Origin: Gammaproteobacteria bacterium
GTDB taxonomy: Bacteria; Pseudomonadota; Gammaproteobacteria; UBA6429; Thiohalophilaceae
DNA length: 64,000 bases
Reading direction: 5' to 3'
NCBI GenBank assembly: GCA_029880855.1
Contig: JAOUNS010000010.1
Coordinates: 62,001-126,000 of the forward strand
Position 1 is the first letter of the stretch. Each line of letters begins with the position of its first letter. A model generated the notes under the pieces. It made no database searches. It was not told where the DNA came from and saw only the letters and a list, made by a program, of their open reading frames with translations. The position numbers and the translations under genes were made by a program. Of the stretch, positions 47,896-58,610 are shown piece after piece.

Positions 47896-48984
47896 CTATA
47901 CCGCGCTTTTGATCACGGCAACGATTTCTTCGATTTGCTGATTGGTCAGTTCGGGGTGAATCGGTAGTGCGAAACAACGCTGTGCCACCTGTTCACTGAC
48001 CGGCAGACGCAGGGTTTTGCACTGTTCGGCAAACACCGGTTGTTTGTGCAGGGGAATGGGATAATACACCGCATTGGCGATATTGTTTTCTGACAGTTTT
48101 TGCATGATGGCATCACGCTTGTCAGAGAGTGCCACATATTGATGGTAAACATGGGTACCAATACCGTCTTCAACAGGCGGTTCGACCACACCCTGCAACA
48201 AGCTGCTGTAGTGGTGCGCGGCACGACGGCGTTCTGTATTGAATTCGGCGATATGTTTGAGTTTAACGCGCAGGATCACCGCCTGTAACTCATCCAGCCG
48301 ACTGTTGTAGCCGATGATATTATGGTGATAGCGCTTGAAACTGCCGTGATTGCGCAACACCTTGATCTGCTCTGCAACGGCATCATCATTGGTGGTGACC
48401 ATACCGCCGTCACCATAGCAACCCAGATTTTTACTGGGGAAGAAACTATGACAGCCGGCCAGACTGATCGTACCGGTCATTTTGCCATTCACATCGGCGC
48501 CGAATGACTGGGCACAGTCTTCGATCACCAACAGATTGTGCTTTTCAGCAATCGCCATGACGCGAGTCATATCCACCGGCTGACCGAACAGGTGTACGGG
48601 GATCAGGGCTTTGGTCTTGTCGGTGACAGCCGCTTCCATGGCGTCAATATCGATGTTATAGGTTTTGGGATCAATATCAACAAACACCGGTGTCGCACCC
48701 ACATAACAGATTGCCTCGGCGGTGGCGATAAAGGTAAAGGTGGTGGTGATTACCTCATCACCCGGTCCGATACCGGCAGCGGCCAGCGCCAGGTGCAGGG
48801 CATCGGTTCCGGAAGCGCAACTGATGGCATGTTTGGCGCCCAGATAGTCGGCGGCCTCTTTTTCAAAATCACTGACGTTTGGTCCCAGAATAAACTGGGT
48901 ACTTTCCAGGGCCTGCAAAATACCCTGATCAATTTCGTTTTTCAGTTTGTGATACTGGCGTTTAAGGTCCACCATCGGGATCAT
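47896..48984 (-). CDS. gnnB: DegT/DnrJ-family aminotransferase, GnnB-type (UDP-3-keto-GlcNAc transaminase)
   Basis: PLP sugar aminotransferase of 362 residues. VDLKRQYHKLKNEID, CASGTDALHLALAAAGIG, TFTFIATAEAI and the PLP lysine in FFPSKNLGCYGDGG (Lys185) place it in the DegT/DnrJ/EryC1/StrS family. Its partners decide the call: the Gfo/Idh/MocA dehydrogenase just upstream and lpxB just downstream reproduce the Acidithiobacillus lpx-gnn locus, where GnnA and GnnB make UDP-2-acetamido-3-amino-glucose. ATG 48984 has GAGGA eight bases upstream; a TTG at 48999 is less likely. O-antigen synthesis (WbpE-like) is the alternative. Confidence 0.8.
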   Translation of the reverse strand: MIPMVDLKRQYHKLKNEIDQGILQALESTQFILGPNVSDFEKEAADYLGAKHAISCASGTDALHLALAAAGIGPGDEVITTTFTFIATAEAICYVGATPVFVDIDPKTYNIDIDAMEAAVTDKTKALIPVHLFGQPVDMTRVMAIAEKHNLLVIEDCAQSFGADVNGKMTGTISLAGCHSFFPSKNLGCYGDGGMVTTNDDAVAEQIKVLRNHGSFKRYHHNIIGYNSRLDELQAVILRVKLKHIAEFNTERRRAAHHYSSLLQGVVEPPVEDGIGTHVYHQYVALSDKRDAIMQKLSENNIANAVYYPIPLHKQPVFAEQCKTLRLPVSEQVAQRCFALPIHPELTNQQIEEIVAVIKSAV

Positions 48985-48995
48985 CGGCGTCGTCC

Positions 48996-49940
48996 TCAAT
49001 TTCGATTGGTTTGTAATAAAGTTGTGATAGCCATGGCGGTTTCCAGGGCGCGTTTGCCATCTTCACCGCTGACCACCGGCGTTGTGCCTGTCTGGATCAC
49101 TTTCAGAAAGGATGTGATCTCGGCCAGCAGTGCATCACCCTGTTCAAAAGCCTGTTCCTGACTTTCTATGTTGGCGATGCCGGGATACATTTCACCGCTG
49201 CCTTTGCGATGGATACCCAGTTTCTTGTTTTGGAAATCGATAGTGATATAGGCATCGTCCTGTACCAGACGCATCTTGCGTTCACTCTTCATGCCGGCGC
49301 GGCTGGCGGTGACATTGGCCACACAGCCATTTTCGAACTGGATGCGCGCATTGGCCAGATCGATGTCTTTGGACAGAACGGCGACACCATTGGCATCAAT
49401 ATGTTTGACCGGAGAATTGGCGATATCCAGGATAATATCAATATCATGGATCATCAGATCCAGGATGACGTTCACGTCCGCACCGCGAGGATTAAATGGC
49501 GCCACGCGATGCGATTCGATAAACCGCGGCTGATTCAGCACACCCTCCAACGCCAGTATGGCCGGATTAAACCGCTCCAGATGGCCGATTTGGAAAATGA
49601 CGCCGGTACGATTTGCGATGTCCACCAGTTCCTGTGCCTCGGCAACCGTGGCGGTGATGGGTTTCTCCAACAGGACATGGACACCGTTTTCCAAAAATGT
49701 CTTTGCCACCTTGTAGTGCAGTTGAGTGGGCACCACGATACTGACCGCCTCAACCTGACCAATCAGGTTGTGGTAATCTGTTTCCGCACGGGTATGGCAC
49801 TCTTTGGCGATTTTCTCCGCATTTTCGGGATTCTGGTCACATACGGCCACCAGTTCGGAATCGGGCAGGGCGGCGTATTTCTGGGCATGAAATTTACCCA
49901 GATATCCCACGCCGACGACGGCTGTTCGGATTTTACTCAT
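48996..49940 (-). CDS. gnnA: Gfo/Idh/MocA oxidoreductase, GnnA-type (UDP-GlcNAc 3-dehydrogenase)
   Basis: 314-residue NAD(P)-dependent sugar dehydrogenase: Rossmann start AVVGVGYLGKFHAQKYAALP, then VPTQLHYKVAKTFLENGVHV, the EKPIT motif and IGHLERFNPA, and a C-terminal beta-sheet domain with LMIHDIDIIL. By context with gnnB and lpxB it should oxidise the 3-hydroxyl of UDP-GlcNAc, after which GnnB aminates it. First gene of the minus-strand unit, divergent from rnhB. WbpB-like O-antigen enzymes are close relatives, so family alone would not settle it. Confidence 0.8.
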   Translation of the reverse strand: MSKIRTAVVGVGYLGKFHAQKYAALPDSELVAVCDQNPENAEKIAKECHTRAETDYHNLIGQVEAVSIVVPTQLHYKVAKTFLENGVHVLLEKPITATVAEAQELVDIANRTGVIFQIGHLERFNPAILALEGVLNQPRFIESHRVAPFNPRGADVNVILDLMIHDIDIILDIANSPVKHIDANGVAVLSKDIDLANARIQFENGCVANVTASRAGMKSERKMRLVQDDAYITIDFQNKKLGIHRKGSGEMYPGIANIESQEQAFEQGDALLAEITSFLKVIQTGTTPVVSGEDGKRALETAMAITTLLQTNRN

Positions 49941-50098
49941 TAATTGTTCTCAGGTATTGTGGCTTTGAGTGCGGGCGCCGGCGCAAACACATCACGTTGT
50001 TATACAAATAGCGGGTTACAAAACGTCGGCTCTATCTTCTCATCGTTTCAGACTGAGTTCAATCGTCCGTGATTGGAATTCATTATCGGCAGGTATTA

Positions 50099-50707
50099 AT
50101 GAAAACAAAAGCAAAAGGCCAAACAGAAATTGATTTTACCGCGCCGGCGGGACTGGTTGCCGGGGTGGATGAAGCGGGTCGAGGCCCGCTGGCCGGACCG
50201 GTCGTGGCCGCCGCCGTCATCCTTGACCCGGTACGCCCCATCCAGGGGCTGGCCGATTCGAAAAAACTGACCGAAAGCCGACGGGAAGTCCTTTTTACCG
50301 AAATACAAAATTCGGCTCTGTGCTGGGCAATCGGCCGGGCCGAGGTGGCGGAGATTGACAACATCAATATTCTGCAGGCCAGCTTGCTGGCCATGCAGCG
50401 GGCGGTAGCGGGTTTGCATCCACAACCTGATATGGCATTAATTGATGGTAATCACATTCCCCGCTTGAACTGTCCGGCCCAGGCTATTATCAAAGGGGAC
50501 AGTAAGGTGGCGGCGATCAGTGCGGCATCTATTCTTGCCAAGGTTGCGCGGGATAGGGAGATGCTGGAACTGGATGCACAATACCCCGGTTATGGCCTGG
50601 CCAAACATAAAGGATATCCCACCCGGTCACATATACAGGCTTTAACGGAACTGGGTGTGACACCAATCCACCGCTGTTCCTATGGCCCGGTTAAAAAGCT
50701 GTTATAG
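50099..50707 (+). CDS. rnhB: Ribonuclease HII
   Basis: Removes ribonucleotides and RNA from RNA-DNA hybrids. 202 residues; [21 protein letters not shown] carries the first catalytic Asp and Glu, and the later [11 protein letters not shown] and [13 protein letters not shown] are family motifs. ATG 50099 with AGG five bases upstream is preferred over the GTG at 50069. In many gammaproteobacteria it stands between lpxB and dnaE, as here, apart from the inverted gnn unit. Confidence 0.95.
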   Translation: MKTKAKGQTEIDFTAPAGLVAGVDEAGRGPLAGPVVAAAVILDPVRPIQGLADSKKLTESRREVLFTEIQNSALCWAIGRAEVAEIDNINILQASLLAMQRAVAGLHPQPDMALIDGNHIPRLNCPAQAIIKGDSKVAAISAASILAKVARDREMLELDAQYPGYGLAKHKGYPTRSHIQALTELGVTPIHRCSYGPVKKLL

Positions 50708-50835
50708 CAGTGGATTAATTATTCCTCACAACAGGACGCTATTGTAAAGAGGGCGAAGACAGAGTAGGTTAGTGCAGTCTGTGTCATTGAATTGCAACTT
50801 TAGCAGTATATGAAACTGATATTGGAGCACGATGT

Positions 50836-51405
50836 ATGGCAATACCGTTAATATTAAGACTGGATGTAACCGGACAACCGGTTAAGTGGATTCCCTGGCA
50901 GGAAGCCGCCTGTATTTATTCAAAAGGTATGGTGGCCTGGACAGCCGGTGAACACAGTTTTCCCCTGCATGGCGGCGTTTCCCGCCTCACCGGGCTGCAA
51001 AGTGTGGTCGAAATCAATTCCATTATCGCGGTTAAAGGCGAGTATAAACGTCATCATTGCCGCACTGTTCCACCCCTGACCAACCGGGAATTGTTTCGGC
51101 GGGATCATCAGTTGTGTCTGTATTGCGGACGTGAATTCCGTGAAGTCGAGCTGACCCGCGATCATGTTATTCCTATCTCCCGTGGCGGCCGTGATCTCTG
51201 GTCAAATGTGGTGACTGCCTGCAAACGTTGTAATGCACACAAGGGTGGTGCGACACCGGAAGAGGCTCACATGCCGTTGTTGGCTGTCCCTTATGTCCCG
51301 AATATTGCTGAGTATCTGGTGTTGCGTAACCGACGTATTCTCGCTGACCAGATGAGCTTCCTTAAATCCCAATTCAAAGCCATGGAATATCATTTGCTTT
51401 CATAA
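50836..51405 (+). CDS. HNH endonuclease-family protein
   Basis: 189 residues. The C-terminal half has a complete HNH nuclease core: CLYCGREF, then LTRDHVIPISRGGRDLWSNVV with the catalytic His, then ACKRCNAHKGG, giving two CxxC zinc knuckles. The N-terminal 75 residues form an unrecognised domain (PLILRLDVTGQPVKWIPWQE). This two-part protein is common as a lone gene in gammaproteobacteria; its role is not established, and it is not evidence for a phage or intron. Confidence 0.85.
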   Translation: MAIPLILRLDVTGQPVKWIPWQEAACIYSKGMVAWTAGEHSFPLHGGVSRLTGLQSVVEINSIIAVKGEYKRHHCRTVPPLTNRELFRRDHQLCLYCGREFREVELTRDHVIPISRGGRDLWSNVVTACKRCNAHKGGATPEEAHMPLLAVPYVPNIAEYLVLRNRRILADQMSFLKSQFKAMEYHLLS

Positions 51406-51541
51406 GGCCTCTCGCCTGCATTCATCAAAATTTAACAGATTGTTAATAATTGTTAACAATCACCATTTTGTTAGTCAATTCAATATACTTGATTAATCTG
51501 CTGGTTTATTCAGTACCGTTTCGCACAGGAAACTATCTGCC

Positions 51542-53947
51542 ATGGGGCACATCAGTCATCAGGAAATTGAACAGCGTATTGCCAAACTGCGCGAATCTTA
51601 TCTTGCCGAGCTACCCGGCAAACTGGCTGCCCTGAATCAACACTGGACGAAGTTAAAGACATCGCCGAATGATGCGCATATCAGTACCTTGCATCATGCG
51701 GTACACAGCCTGGCGGGTTCAGGTGCGACATTTGGCATAGAACAGGTCAGTATTCTGGCGCGCAGTATCGAGCAAAATCTGAAATTCATTCTTGATGAGA
51801 AACGTCTGCCGACAGATGCAGAAGTCACTTCGATGGAAGAACTGTTCAGCCAGTTACTTAATGTAACAGGGCGGGAACAGGCACCTGTTACGGAGGATTT
51901 TGGGGGTATTACCCCGGTGCTGGAACAGCAACTGATTTATATTGTTGATGACAATGATCACGAAGTGGAGATGTTGTCTGCCGCACTGCACAGTGTGCAG
52001 TTCCAGGTACGGAGCTTCACTGATCCGGAATCATTCAAACAGGCATTTCTGCAACAACAACCTGCTGCCGTGATTATGGATATTGTCTTTCCCGGTAATG
52101 CCAGAGGCGGCATCGAGCTGATTGATGAATTGCGCCGACAGAGCGACAACATGCCGCCGGTTATTTTTATTTCAGTGCGGGGCGATATCACGGCAAGACT
52201 TTTGGCGGTGAAGGCAGGCGCCACCCGTTATTACACCAAACCGATTGATTCACGCAGGCTGATCGCTTCACTAAACAGTTTGACCAGTCGTCTCCCGCAA
52301 CATCCCTATCGTATCCTCATTGTGGATGATGACCGGTTGTTATCGGAATATTACGCCACCCTGTTGCAGGGCGCCGGCATGGAAACCTGCATTGTCAACG
52401 AACCGTTGCAGTTGTTGGCGTCACTCGAAGAGTTTAAGCCCGATCTGATCCTGATGGATGTCTATATGCCCGAGTGTTCGGGGCTGGAACTCGCCGCAGT
52501 GATTCGTCAGGATGATAACTACCTTTCATTGCCCATTGTGTTTCTTTCCACTGAATCAAATATCGACAAACAACTGCATGCCATGGACCTGGGTGGTGAT
52601 GATTTCCTGACCAAACCGATCATACCCGGGCATTTAATCAGTGCGATTGTAGTCCGTGTTAAACGAGCCAGGCGTTTGGCTCGACTGCGCGAGGATCTGG
52701 AAATTGCCCTGTTGCAGAACAGACGCCAGCGTGCAGAACTGGAAAAAAAAGAGGAACGGCTTCGATATAGCCAACAGTTCGGCAATATTGGTACCTGGGA
52801 TCTGGATATTGAATCCAACCGGATGATCTGGTCAGAGCGCATCGCCCCGTTGCTGGGCTATGGCAATGTAGAGGAATGGCAAAATCGCAAGCCCTGTGAA
52901 TTATTTTTTGATGCAATCCTACCGGAAGATCGGGAACGGGTGACACATGCGATTGAAAATTGTATAGCCGGTCGGCACAACTTTGATATCGAACACAGAG
53001 TGATCTGGTCAGACGGGTCAATTCACTGGTTGTTACAACGTGGTGATGTGATCCGTGATGAGCAGAACGCACCGATTCGTATGTTGGGTGTAGTGCTGGA
53101 CATTACGCGACGCAAGCAACTGGAACGTGACCTGGCCACACAGAAAGATATGGCGGAACAGGCCAGTCGGGCCAAGTCGGAATTCCTGTCGCGCATGAGT
53201 CACGAGTTACGCACACCGCTGAATGCCATTATCGGTTTTGCCCAGTTGCTGGAGTCGGATGCGGAACTCCCCTTGCATGAAACACAACAGGACAGTATGG
53301 GTGAAATCCTGCGCGCCAGTAACCATCTGCTGGAATTAATTGATGAGGTGCTGGACTTGTCACGTATCGAAGCGGGCAAGATGAAGCTGACGCTTGAAGA
53401 ACTGGAACTGGTGGATGTATTGCTGGAATGTTACAGCCTGATGTCGCCCATCGCCGATTCCAGGCATATCCAACTGGACTTCAATATGCAGGAATGTACG
53501 GGGGTGAAAGTACGGGCGGACCAGACCCGCTTGCGACAAATCATGTTGAATCTCCTCTCCAATGCGATTAAATACAACGAGGAATTCGGCAAAGTCACCA
53601 TCCAGGTTGACGCCTTCAGTCTGTCTCGTATACGGATCAATGTGATCGACACCGGACCCGGTATCTCGGAACAGGAGCAAAACCAATTGTTTGAGGCCTT
53701 TAACCGGCTTGGCGCTGAGACCGGTGATGTGAAAGGGACCGGGATTGGCCTGATGATCACCAAACGGCTGGTTGAAATGATGGGCGGAGAGCTTGGTGTC
53801 AGCAGCCAACAGCAACAGGGATCACGGTTTTGGCTGGAACTGATCCGTACCGATACCGGTGCTGAAAACAGGTCAGTGCAAACCGGCCGAACTGTCGGTC
53901 AGAACCCGGCAGAGCAAACAGAAAAGCGGGCAACCGGAAAAAAATAG
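51542..53947 (+). CDS. Hybrid phosphorelay protein: HPt-REC-REC-PAS-histidine kinase
   Basis: 801 residues, no membrane segment. Order of domains: HPt (1-105, phospho-His55 in VHSLAGSGATFG), receiver 1 (about 130-250; IVDDND, VIMDIVFPGN, YYTKPID), receiver 2 (about 258-378; LIVDDDR, LILMDVYMPEC, FLTKPI), coiled linker, PAS (about 410-520; GTWDLDIESNRMIW), HisKA ([15 protein letters not shown], near 553) and HATPase ([25 protein letters not shown]). This places phosphotransfer and receiver modules ahead of the kinase, the reverse of the usual hybrid order. A multi-step relay inside one protein is likely; no separate output regulator is adjacent. Confidence 0.92.
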   Translation: MGHISHQEIEQRIAKLRESYLAELPGKLAALNQHWTKLKTSPNDAHISTLHHAVHSLAGSGATFGIEQVSILARSIEQNLKFILDEKRLPTDAEVTSMEELFSQLLNVTGREQAPVTEDFGGITPVLEQQLIYIVDDNDHEVEMLSAALHSVQFQVRSFTDPESFKQAFLQQQPAAVIMDIVFPGNARGGIELIDELRRQSDNMPPVIFISVRGDITARLLAVKAGATRYYTKPIDSRRLIASLNSLTSRLPQHPYRILIVDDDRLLSEYYATLLQGAGMETCIVNEPLQLLASLEEFKPDLILMDVYMPECSGLELAAVIRQDDNYLSLPIVFLSTESNIDKQLHAMDLGGDDFLTKPIIPGHLISAIVVRVKRARRLARLREDLEIALLQNRRQRAELEKKEERLRYSQQFGNIGTWDLDIESNRMIWSERIAPLLGYGNVEEWQNRKPCELFFDAILPEDRERVTHAIENCIAGRHNFDIEHRVIWSDGSIHWLLQRGDVIRDEQNAPIRMLGVVLDITRRKQLERDLATQKDMAEQASRAKSEFLSRMSHELRTPLNAIIGFAQLLESDAELPLHETQQDSMGEILRASNHLLELIDEVLDLSRIEAGKMKLTLEELELVDVLLECYSLMSPIADSRHIQLDFNMQECTGVKVRADQTRLRQIMLNLLSNAIKYNEEFGKVTIQVDAFSLSRIRINVIDTGPGISEQEQNQLFEAFNRLGAETGDVKGTGIGLMITKRLVEMMGGELGVSSQQQQGSRFWLELIRTDTGAENRSVQTGRTVGQNPAEQTEKRATGKK

Positions 53948-54046
53948 CCGGATCGGCGCTAAGTCCTTGATCCCGACTTGCATCAAACGCAAAGTGAAAA
54001 TGTCAACTCTTGCATGGCTGCGCAAATCAGCTGACACTTGTCAGTT

Positions 54047-57000
54047 ATGTCAGCACGCTTTGTCCACCTTCATTTACATACTGAATACTCTTTAGCCAAT
54101 GGTCTGATCCGTATCAAACCGCTGGCCAAAGCGGTGGCGGAAAACCGTATGCCTGCGGTGGCGGTGACCGACCAAAGCAATCTGTTTGCCATGGTGAAAT
54201 TTTATCGCGCCGCCATGGCCGCCGGGATCAAACCCATTATCGGTGCGGATTTGTGGGTACATAATGAGGCTGATCCCAACCAGCCAAGCCGCCTGGTCCT
54301 GCTCTGCAAGGATAACGACGGCTACCGGAACCTGACGCACCTCGTCTCCCTTAGTTTCCGGGAAGGCCAGCACCGTGGTATTCCCATGCTGGACAAGCAG
54401 TGGTTGAATGGTTTCAGCCATGGCCTGATTGCCCTCTCCGGCGGTCATGTCGGCGATATCGGTATGGCCCTGCACGCCGGTCGGGTCGATGAAGCGGAGC
54501 GCCTGTTGGCCCAATGGCAGGGCTGGTTTCCCAACAGCTTTTATCTCGAACTGCAACGCACCGGCCGGGAAGGGGAGGATGAGTACATCCAGGCGGCGGT
54601 GGATCTGGCGATTCGCCGGGACGTGCCGGTGGTGGCCACCAATGATGTGCATTTCCTCAAAGAAGATGATTTCGAGGCCCATGAGGTCCGGGTGTGTATT
54701 CATGATGGCCGGACCCTGGACGATCCCCGCCGGCCGAAACGCTACAGTCCGCAACAATACCTGCGCAGCGCCGAGGAGATGTGCGAACTGTTTGCCGATA
54801 TCCCGGCCGCTATCGCCAATACGGTGGAGATCGCCAAACGCTGCAACCTCTCCCTGACCCTGGGCAAAAACTATCTGCCGGATTACCCGGTGCCACCCGG
54901 CATGGGCATTGAGGACTTTTTGGCGCGGGAATCACGTCACGGTCTGGCGGCGCGTCTGCAAAAATTGCTTAATCCGGCTCAACCGGATTACACCGCACGC
55001 AAGAAGGAATATGAGGACCGGCTGGAACTCGAACTGGATGTGATCAACAAGATGGGGTTTCCCGGCTACTTCCTCATCGTGGCCGACTTTATCAAATGGG
55101 CCAAGGCCAACGGGGTGCCGGTGGGACCGGGGCGTGGTTCGGGTGCCGGTTCTCTGGTGGCCTATGCCCTGACCATTACCGATCTGGACCCCATTGAATA
55201 CGACCTGCTGTTCGAACGTTTCCTCAACCCGGAACGTGTCTCCATGCCGGACTTTGACGTGGACTTCTGTATGGAAGGCCGCGACCGGGTCATCGATTAC
55301 GTGGCGCAGTATTACGGCCGCGACAAGGTCTCCCAGATCATCACCTACGGCTCCATGGCGGCCAAGGCGGTGGTACGCGATGTGGGGCGTGTGCTGGGCC
55401 ATCCCTATGGTTTTGTGGATCGCATTGCCAAGCTGATCCCCTTCGAGGTGGGGATCACCCTGGATAAGGCCATGGAGCAGGAGGAGGCCTTTAAAGAACT
55501 ATACGAGACTGATGAGGAGGTCAGGGTCCTGCTCGATATGGCGCGCTCTCTGGAAGGTCTGTCACGTAATGCCGGCAAGCATGCCGGAGGCGTGGTGATT
55601 GCCCCGTCCAAACTGACCGACTTTACACCGCTTTACTGTGAGCAGGGCGGCGGCAGCCTGGTGACCCAGTTCGACAAGGATGACGTGGAAGCCATCGGTC
55701 TGGTGAAGTTCGACTTCCTGGGGCTGCGCACCCTGACCATTATCGATTGGGCGGTGCAGGCCATTAATATCAGGCAGGCACAGCAGGGCGAAGCTCCGAT
55801 CGACATTACCGCCATCCCGCTGGATGACGCGGAAACCTTCCGATTACTCAAGGACTGTGCCACCACAGCGGTATTCCAGCTGGAATCCCGTGGTATGAAA
55901 GACCTGATCAAACGCCTGCAACCGGATACCTTTGAAGACATTGTGGCTCTGGTGGCCCTGTTCCGTCCCGGTCCGTTGCAGTCGGGCATGGTGGATAACT
56001 TCATCAACCGCAAACACGGCCGGGAGACTGTCTCCTATCCGGATGCCCAATACCAGCACGACAGCCTCAAACCGATCCTGGAGCCAACCTACGGCATTAT
56101 TCTCTACCAGGAACAGGTCATGCAGATCGCCCAGGTACTGGCCGGTTATTCTCTCGGCGGCGCGGACCTGTTGCGTCGCGCCATGGGCAAGAAAAAGCCC
56201 GAAGAGATGGCCAAACAGCGCGCCGTCTTTGCCGAGGGTGCGAAGAACAACAACATCGACCCCGATCTGGCAATGAAGATCTTCGATCTGGTGGAAAAGT
56301 TTGCCGGTTACGGTTTTAACAAATCCCACTCGGCCGCCTATGCGCTGGTCTCCTATCAGACGGCCTGGCTCAAGGCCCATTATCCGGCCCAGTTCATGGC
56401 GGCGGTGCTGTCGGCGGATATGGATAACACTGACAAGGTGGTGACACTCATCGACGAATGTCGGGACATGAAACTGAGTGTCGAACCACCCAACGTGAAT
56501 GTCTGTCGCTACCAGTTCACCGCCAAAGACGACCAAACCATTGTCTATGGTCTGGGCGCCATCAAGGGGGTGGGTGAGTCAGCCATCGACAGCGTGATCT
56601 CGGAACGGGAGCAACACGGTCCCTTTGTCGACCTGTTCGACTTCTGTCGGCGTGTTGAACTGAAAAAGGTGAACAAGCGCACCTTTGAATCCCTGATCAT
56701 GGCGGGGGCGCTGGATGTCTTTGGTGAGACCCGGGCGACCATTCAGGCCAGCCTGCCGGCCGCCCTGAAGATTGCCGAGCAATACAGTCGAAATACAGAA
56801 GTGGGCATGCAGGATCTGTTCGGCATTGCCTCGGCGCAGGAGACTGCGCAGGGACCGGGCACCTACTATCGTTTACCGGAGTGGAATGATGAGCAGCGCC
56901 TGCATAATGAAAAGCAGACCCTGGGCCTCTATCTGACCGGCCATCCCATCAATCAATATCTGCCGGAACTGGCCAAATTCACCAGCGCCCGTATCGTTGA

Positions 57001-57526
57001 TCTGAAACCGACCAAGGCCCAGACCGTGGTGGTGGCCGGTCTCATCGTTGCCATGCGCACCATGAATACCCGGCGCGGTGACAAGATGGCCTTTATCACC
57101 ATCGATGATCGCAGCGGCCGCATCGAACTGGCGATCTTTTCCGAACCTTATCAGCGCTTCCGTGACCTGCTGGCCAAGGATAAGCTCATTGTGGTGGAAG
57201 GTGAGGTCAGCGTTGATGAGTACAGCGGTGGCTATAAGATGAGTGCCCGGCACATCTACGATATTAATCAGGCGCGGGAACACTTTGCCAAGCGCCTGCA
57301 GGTGAGTGTGGATGAGCAAAAGGCCGCGAACGGCTTTGTGGCCGATCTGCAAAAGACCCTGTCACCCTATCGTGAAGGCTTTTGCCAGGTGGCGATTAGT
57401 TATCACCGTCCGGATGCCTCTGCACTGATTCAGTTTGGTGAAGAGTGGCGGGTCCATCCCACCGATGAATTGATTCATCGCCTGCGTGATCTGGCCGGCC
57501 CGGAGCAGGTTGAAGTCATCTACTGA
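54047..57526 (+). CDS. dnaE: DNA polymerase III alpha subunit
   Basis: Replicative C-family polymerase, 1159 residues like E. coli (1160). N-terminal PHP domain ([17 protein letters not shown]), catalytic palm aspartates in [19 protein letters not shown], the [16 protein letters not shown] segment, [20 protein letters not shown], and a C-terminal OB fold ([20 protein letters not shown]). ATG 54047 gives the standard [15 protein letters not shown] start; a TTG nine bases earlier is unlikely. Confidence 0.98.
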   Translation: MSARFVHLHLHTEYSLANGLIRIKPLAKAVAENRMPAVAVTDQSNLFAMVKFYRAAMAAGIKPIIGADLWVHNEADPNQPSRLVLLCKDNDGYRNLTHLVSLSFREGQHRGIPMLDKQWLNGFSHGLIALSGGHVGDIGMALHAGRVDEAERLLAQWQGWFPNSFYLELQRTGREGEDEYIQAAVDLAIRRDVPVVATNDVHFLKEDDFEAHEVRVCIHDGRTLDDPRRPKRYSPQQYLRSAEEMCELFADIPAAIANTVEIAKRCNLSLTLGKNYLPDYPVPPGMGIEDFLARESRHGLAARLQKLLNPAQPDYTARKKEYEDRLELELDVINKMGFPGYFLIVADFIKWAKANGVPVGPGRGSGAGSLVAYALTITDLDPIEYDLLFERFLNPERVSMPDFDVDFCMEGRDRVIDYVAQYYGRDKVSQIITYGSMAAKAVVRDVGRVLGHPYGFVDRIAKLIPFEVGITLDKAMEQEEAFKELYETDEEVRVLLDMARSLEGLSRNAGKHAGGVVIAPSKLTDFTPLYCEQGGGSLVTQFDKDDVEAIGLVKFDFLGLRTLTIIDWAVQAINIRQAQQGEAPIDITAIPLDDAETFRLLKDCATTAVFQLESRGMKDLIKRLQPDTFEDIVALVALFRPGPLQSGMVDNFINRKHGRETVSYPDAQYQHDSLKPILEPTYGIILYQEQVMQIAQVLAGYSLGGADLLRRAMGKKKPEEMAKQRAVFAEGAKNNNIDPDLAMKIFDLVEKFAGYGFNKSHSAAYALVSYQTAWLKAHYPAQFMAAVLSADMDNTDKVVTLIDECRDMKLSVEPPNVNVCRYQFTAKDDQTIVYGLGAIKGVGESAIDSVISEREQHGPFVDLFDFCRRVELKKVNKRTFESLIMAGALDVFGETRATIQASLPAALKIAEQYSRNTEVGMQDLFGIASAQETAQGPGTYYRLPEWNDEQRLHNEKQTLGLYLTGHPINQYLPELAKFTSARIVDLKPTKAQTVVVAGLIVAMRTMNTRRGDKMAFITIDDRSGRIELAIFSEPYQRFRDLLAKDKLIVVEGEVSVDEYSGGYKMSARHIYDINQAREHFAKRLQVSVDEQKAANGFVADLQKTLSPYREGFCQVAISYHRPDASALIQFGEEWRVHPTDELIHRLRDLAGPEQVEVIY

Positions 57527-57641
57527 TTTTACCGAAGGGCTAAAAGAATTTCCGAAATTGCCGACCAAGCTCACACGCCACATTTTCAGCAATGTGTTAT
57601 AATCCTTTGATATTTTTGACGAACAAGCGGATCACCTGACA

Positions 57642-58601
57642 ATGAATTTGAATTTTCTCGACTTCGAACAACCCATTGCCGAACTGGAAGCCAAGATTGA
57701 AGAGCTGCGTTATGTGGGCTCTGACACCGAGATCAATCTCAACGAAGAGATCTCGCGCCTGCAATCCAAGAGTCGTGAACTGACCGAGTCGATCTTCTCA
57801 GGCCTCAAGGCCGCCCAGATCGCCCAACTGGCCCGCCATCCGCAACGTCCCTATTTTCTTGATTATGTCCAACGCATCTTTACCGACTTTGAAGAACTGC
57901 ACGGTGACCGCGCCTTTGCCGACGACAAGGCGATTATCGGCGGTCTGGCCCGTCTGGACGGTCAACCGGTGATGATCATCGGCCAGCAAAAAGGCCGTGA
58001 CACCAAAGAGAAAGTCCAGCGCAATTTCGGTATGCCGCGCCCGGAAGGCTATCGCAAGGCCAAGCGCCTGATGGAAATGGCCGAGCGTTTCGAACTGCCG
58101 GTACTGACCTTTATCGATACTCCCGGTGCCTATCCCGGTGTGGATGCGGAAGAGCGCGGCCAAAGTGAAGCCATTGCGAAAAACCTGTTTGTCATGTCCA
58201 AACTGAAGACACCGATTATCAGTACCGTGATCGGTGAAGGCGGTTCCGGTGGCGCCCTGGCCATCGGCGTTTGTGATCGCCTGTTAATCATGCAATACAG
58301 CACCTATTCGGTGATCTCGCCGGAAGGGTGTGCCTCGATCCTGTGGAAGAGCGCCGAAAAGGCCCAGGATGCGGCGGAAGCCATGGGGATGACGGCACCG
58401 CGCCTGAAGGAACTGGGGCTGGTCGACTTCATCATCAGCGAACCGCTGGGCGGCGCCCATCGTGACGTGGACGCCACCGCACAGAACATCAAGGCGGCCC
58501 TGAAAGAAACTCTGGAACACCTGATCACTATCCCCGCCGACAAGCTGCTTGATCTGCGTTATGAACGTTTGATGCAGTATGGTAACTACACTGAGCAATA
58601 A
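57642..58601 (+). CDS. accA: Acetyl-CoA carboxylase carboxyltransferase subunit alpha
   Basis: With AccD transfers CO2 from biotin to acetyl-CoA, making malonyl-CoA. 319 residues, equal to E. coli. [20 protein letters not shown] is the conserved start; [22 protein letters not shown] and [13 protein letters not shown] bear the carboxybiotin-binding glycine turns. A TATAAT at 57598-57603 lies upstream but the -35 is poor. Follows dnaE as in E. coli. Confidence 0.98.
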   Translation: MNLNFLDFEQPIAELEAKIEELRYVGSDTEINLNEEISRLQSKSRELTESIFSGLKAAQIAQLARHPQRPYFLDYVQRIFTDFEELHGDRAFADDKAIIGGLARLDGQPVMIIGQQKGRDTKEKVQRNFGMPRPEGYRKAKRLMEMAERFELPVLTFIDTPGAYPGVDAEERGQSEAIAKNLFVMSKLKTPIISTVIGEGGSGGALAIGVCDRLLIMQYSTYSVISPEGCASILWKSAEKAQDAAEAMGMTAPRLKELGLVDFIISEPLGGAHRDVDATAQNIKAALKETLEHLITIPADKLLDLRYERLMQYGNYTEQ

Positions 58602-58610
58602 CACCGCTGA

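Noticed and set aside
50836-51405. HNH gene as a sign of a group I intron, homing element or prophage
   Set aside because: No intron structure, integrase, att repeats or phage genes are near, and such two-part HNH proteins are frequent as lone chromosomal genes.
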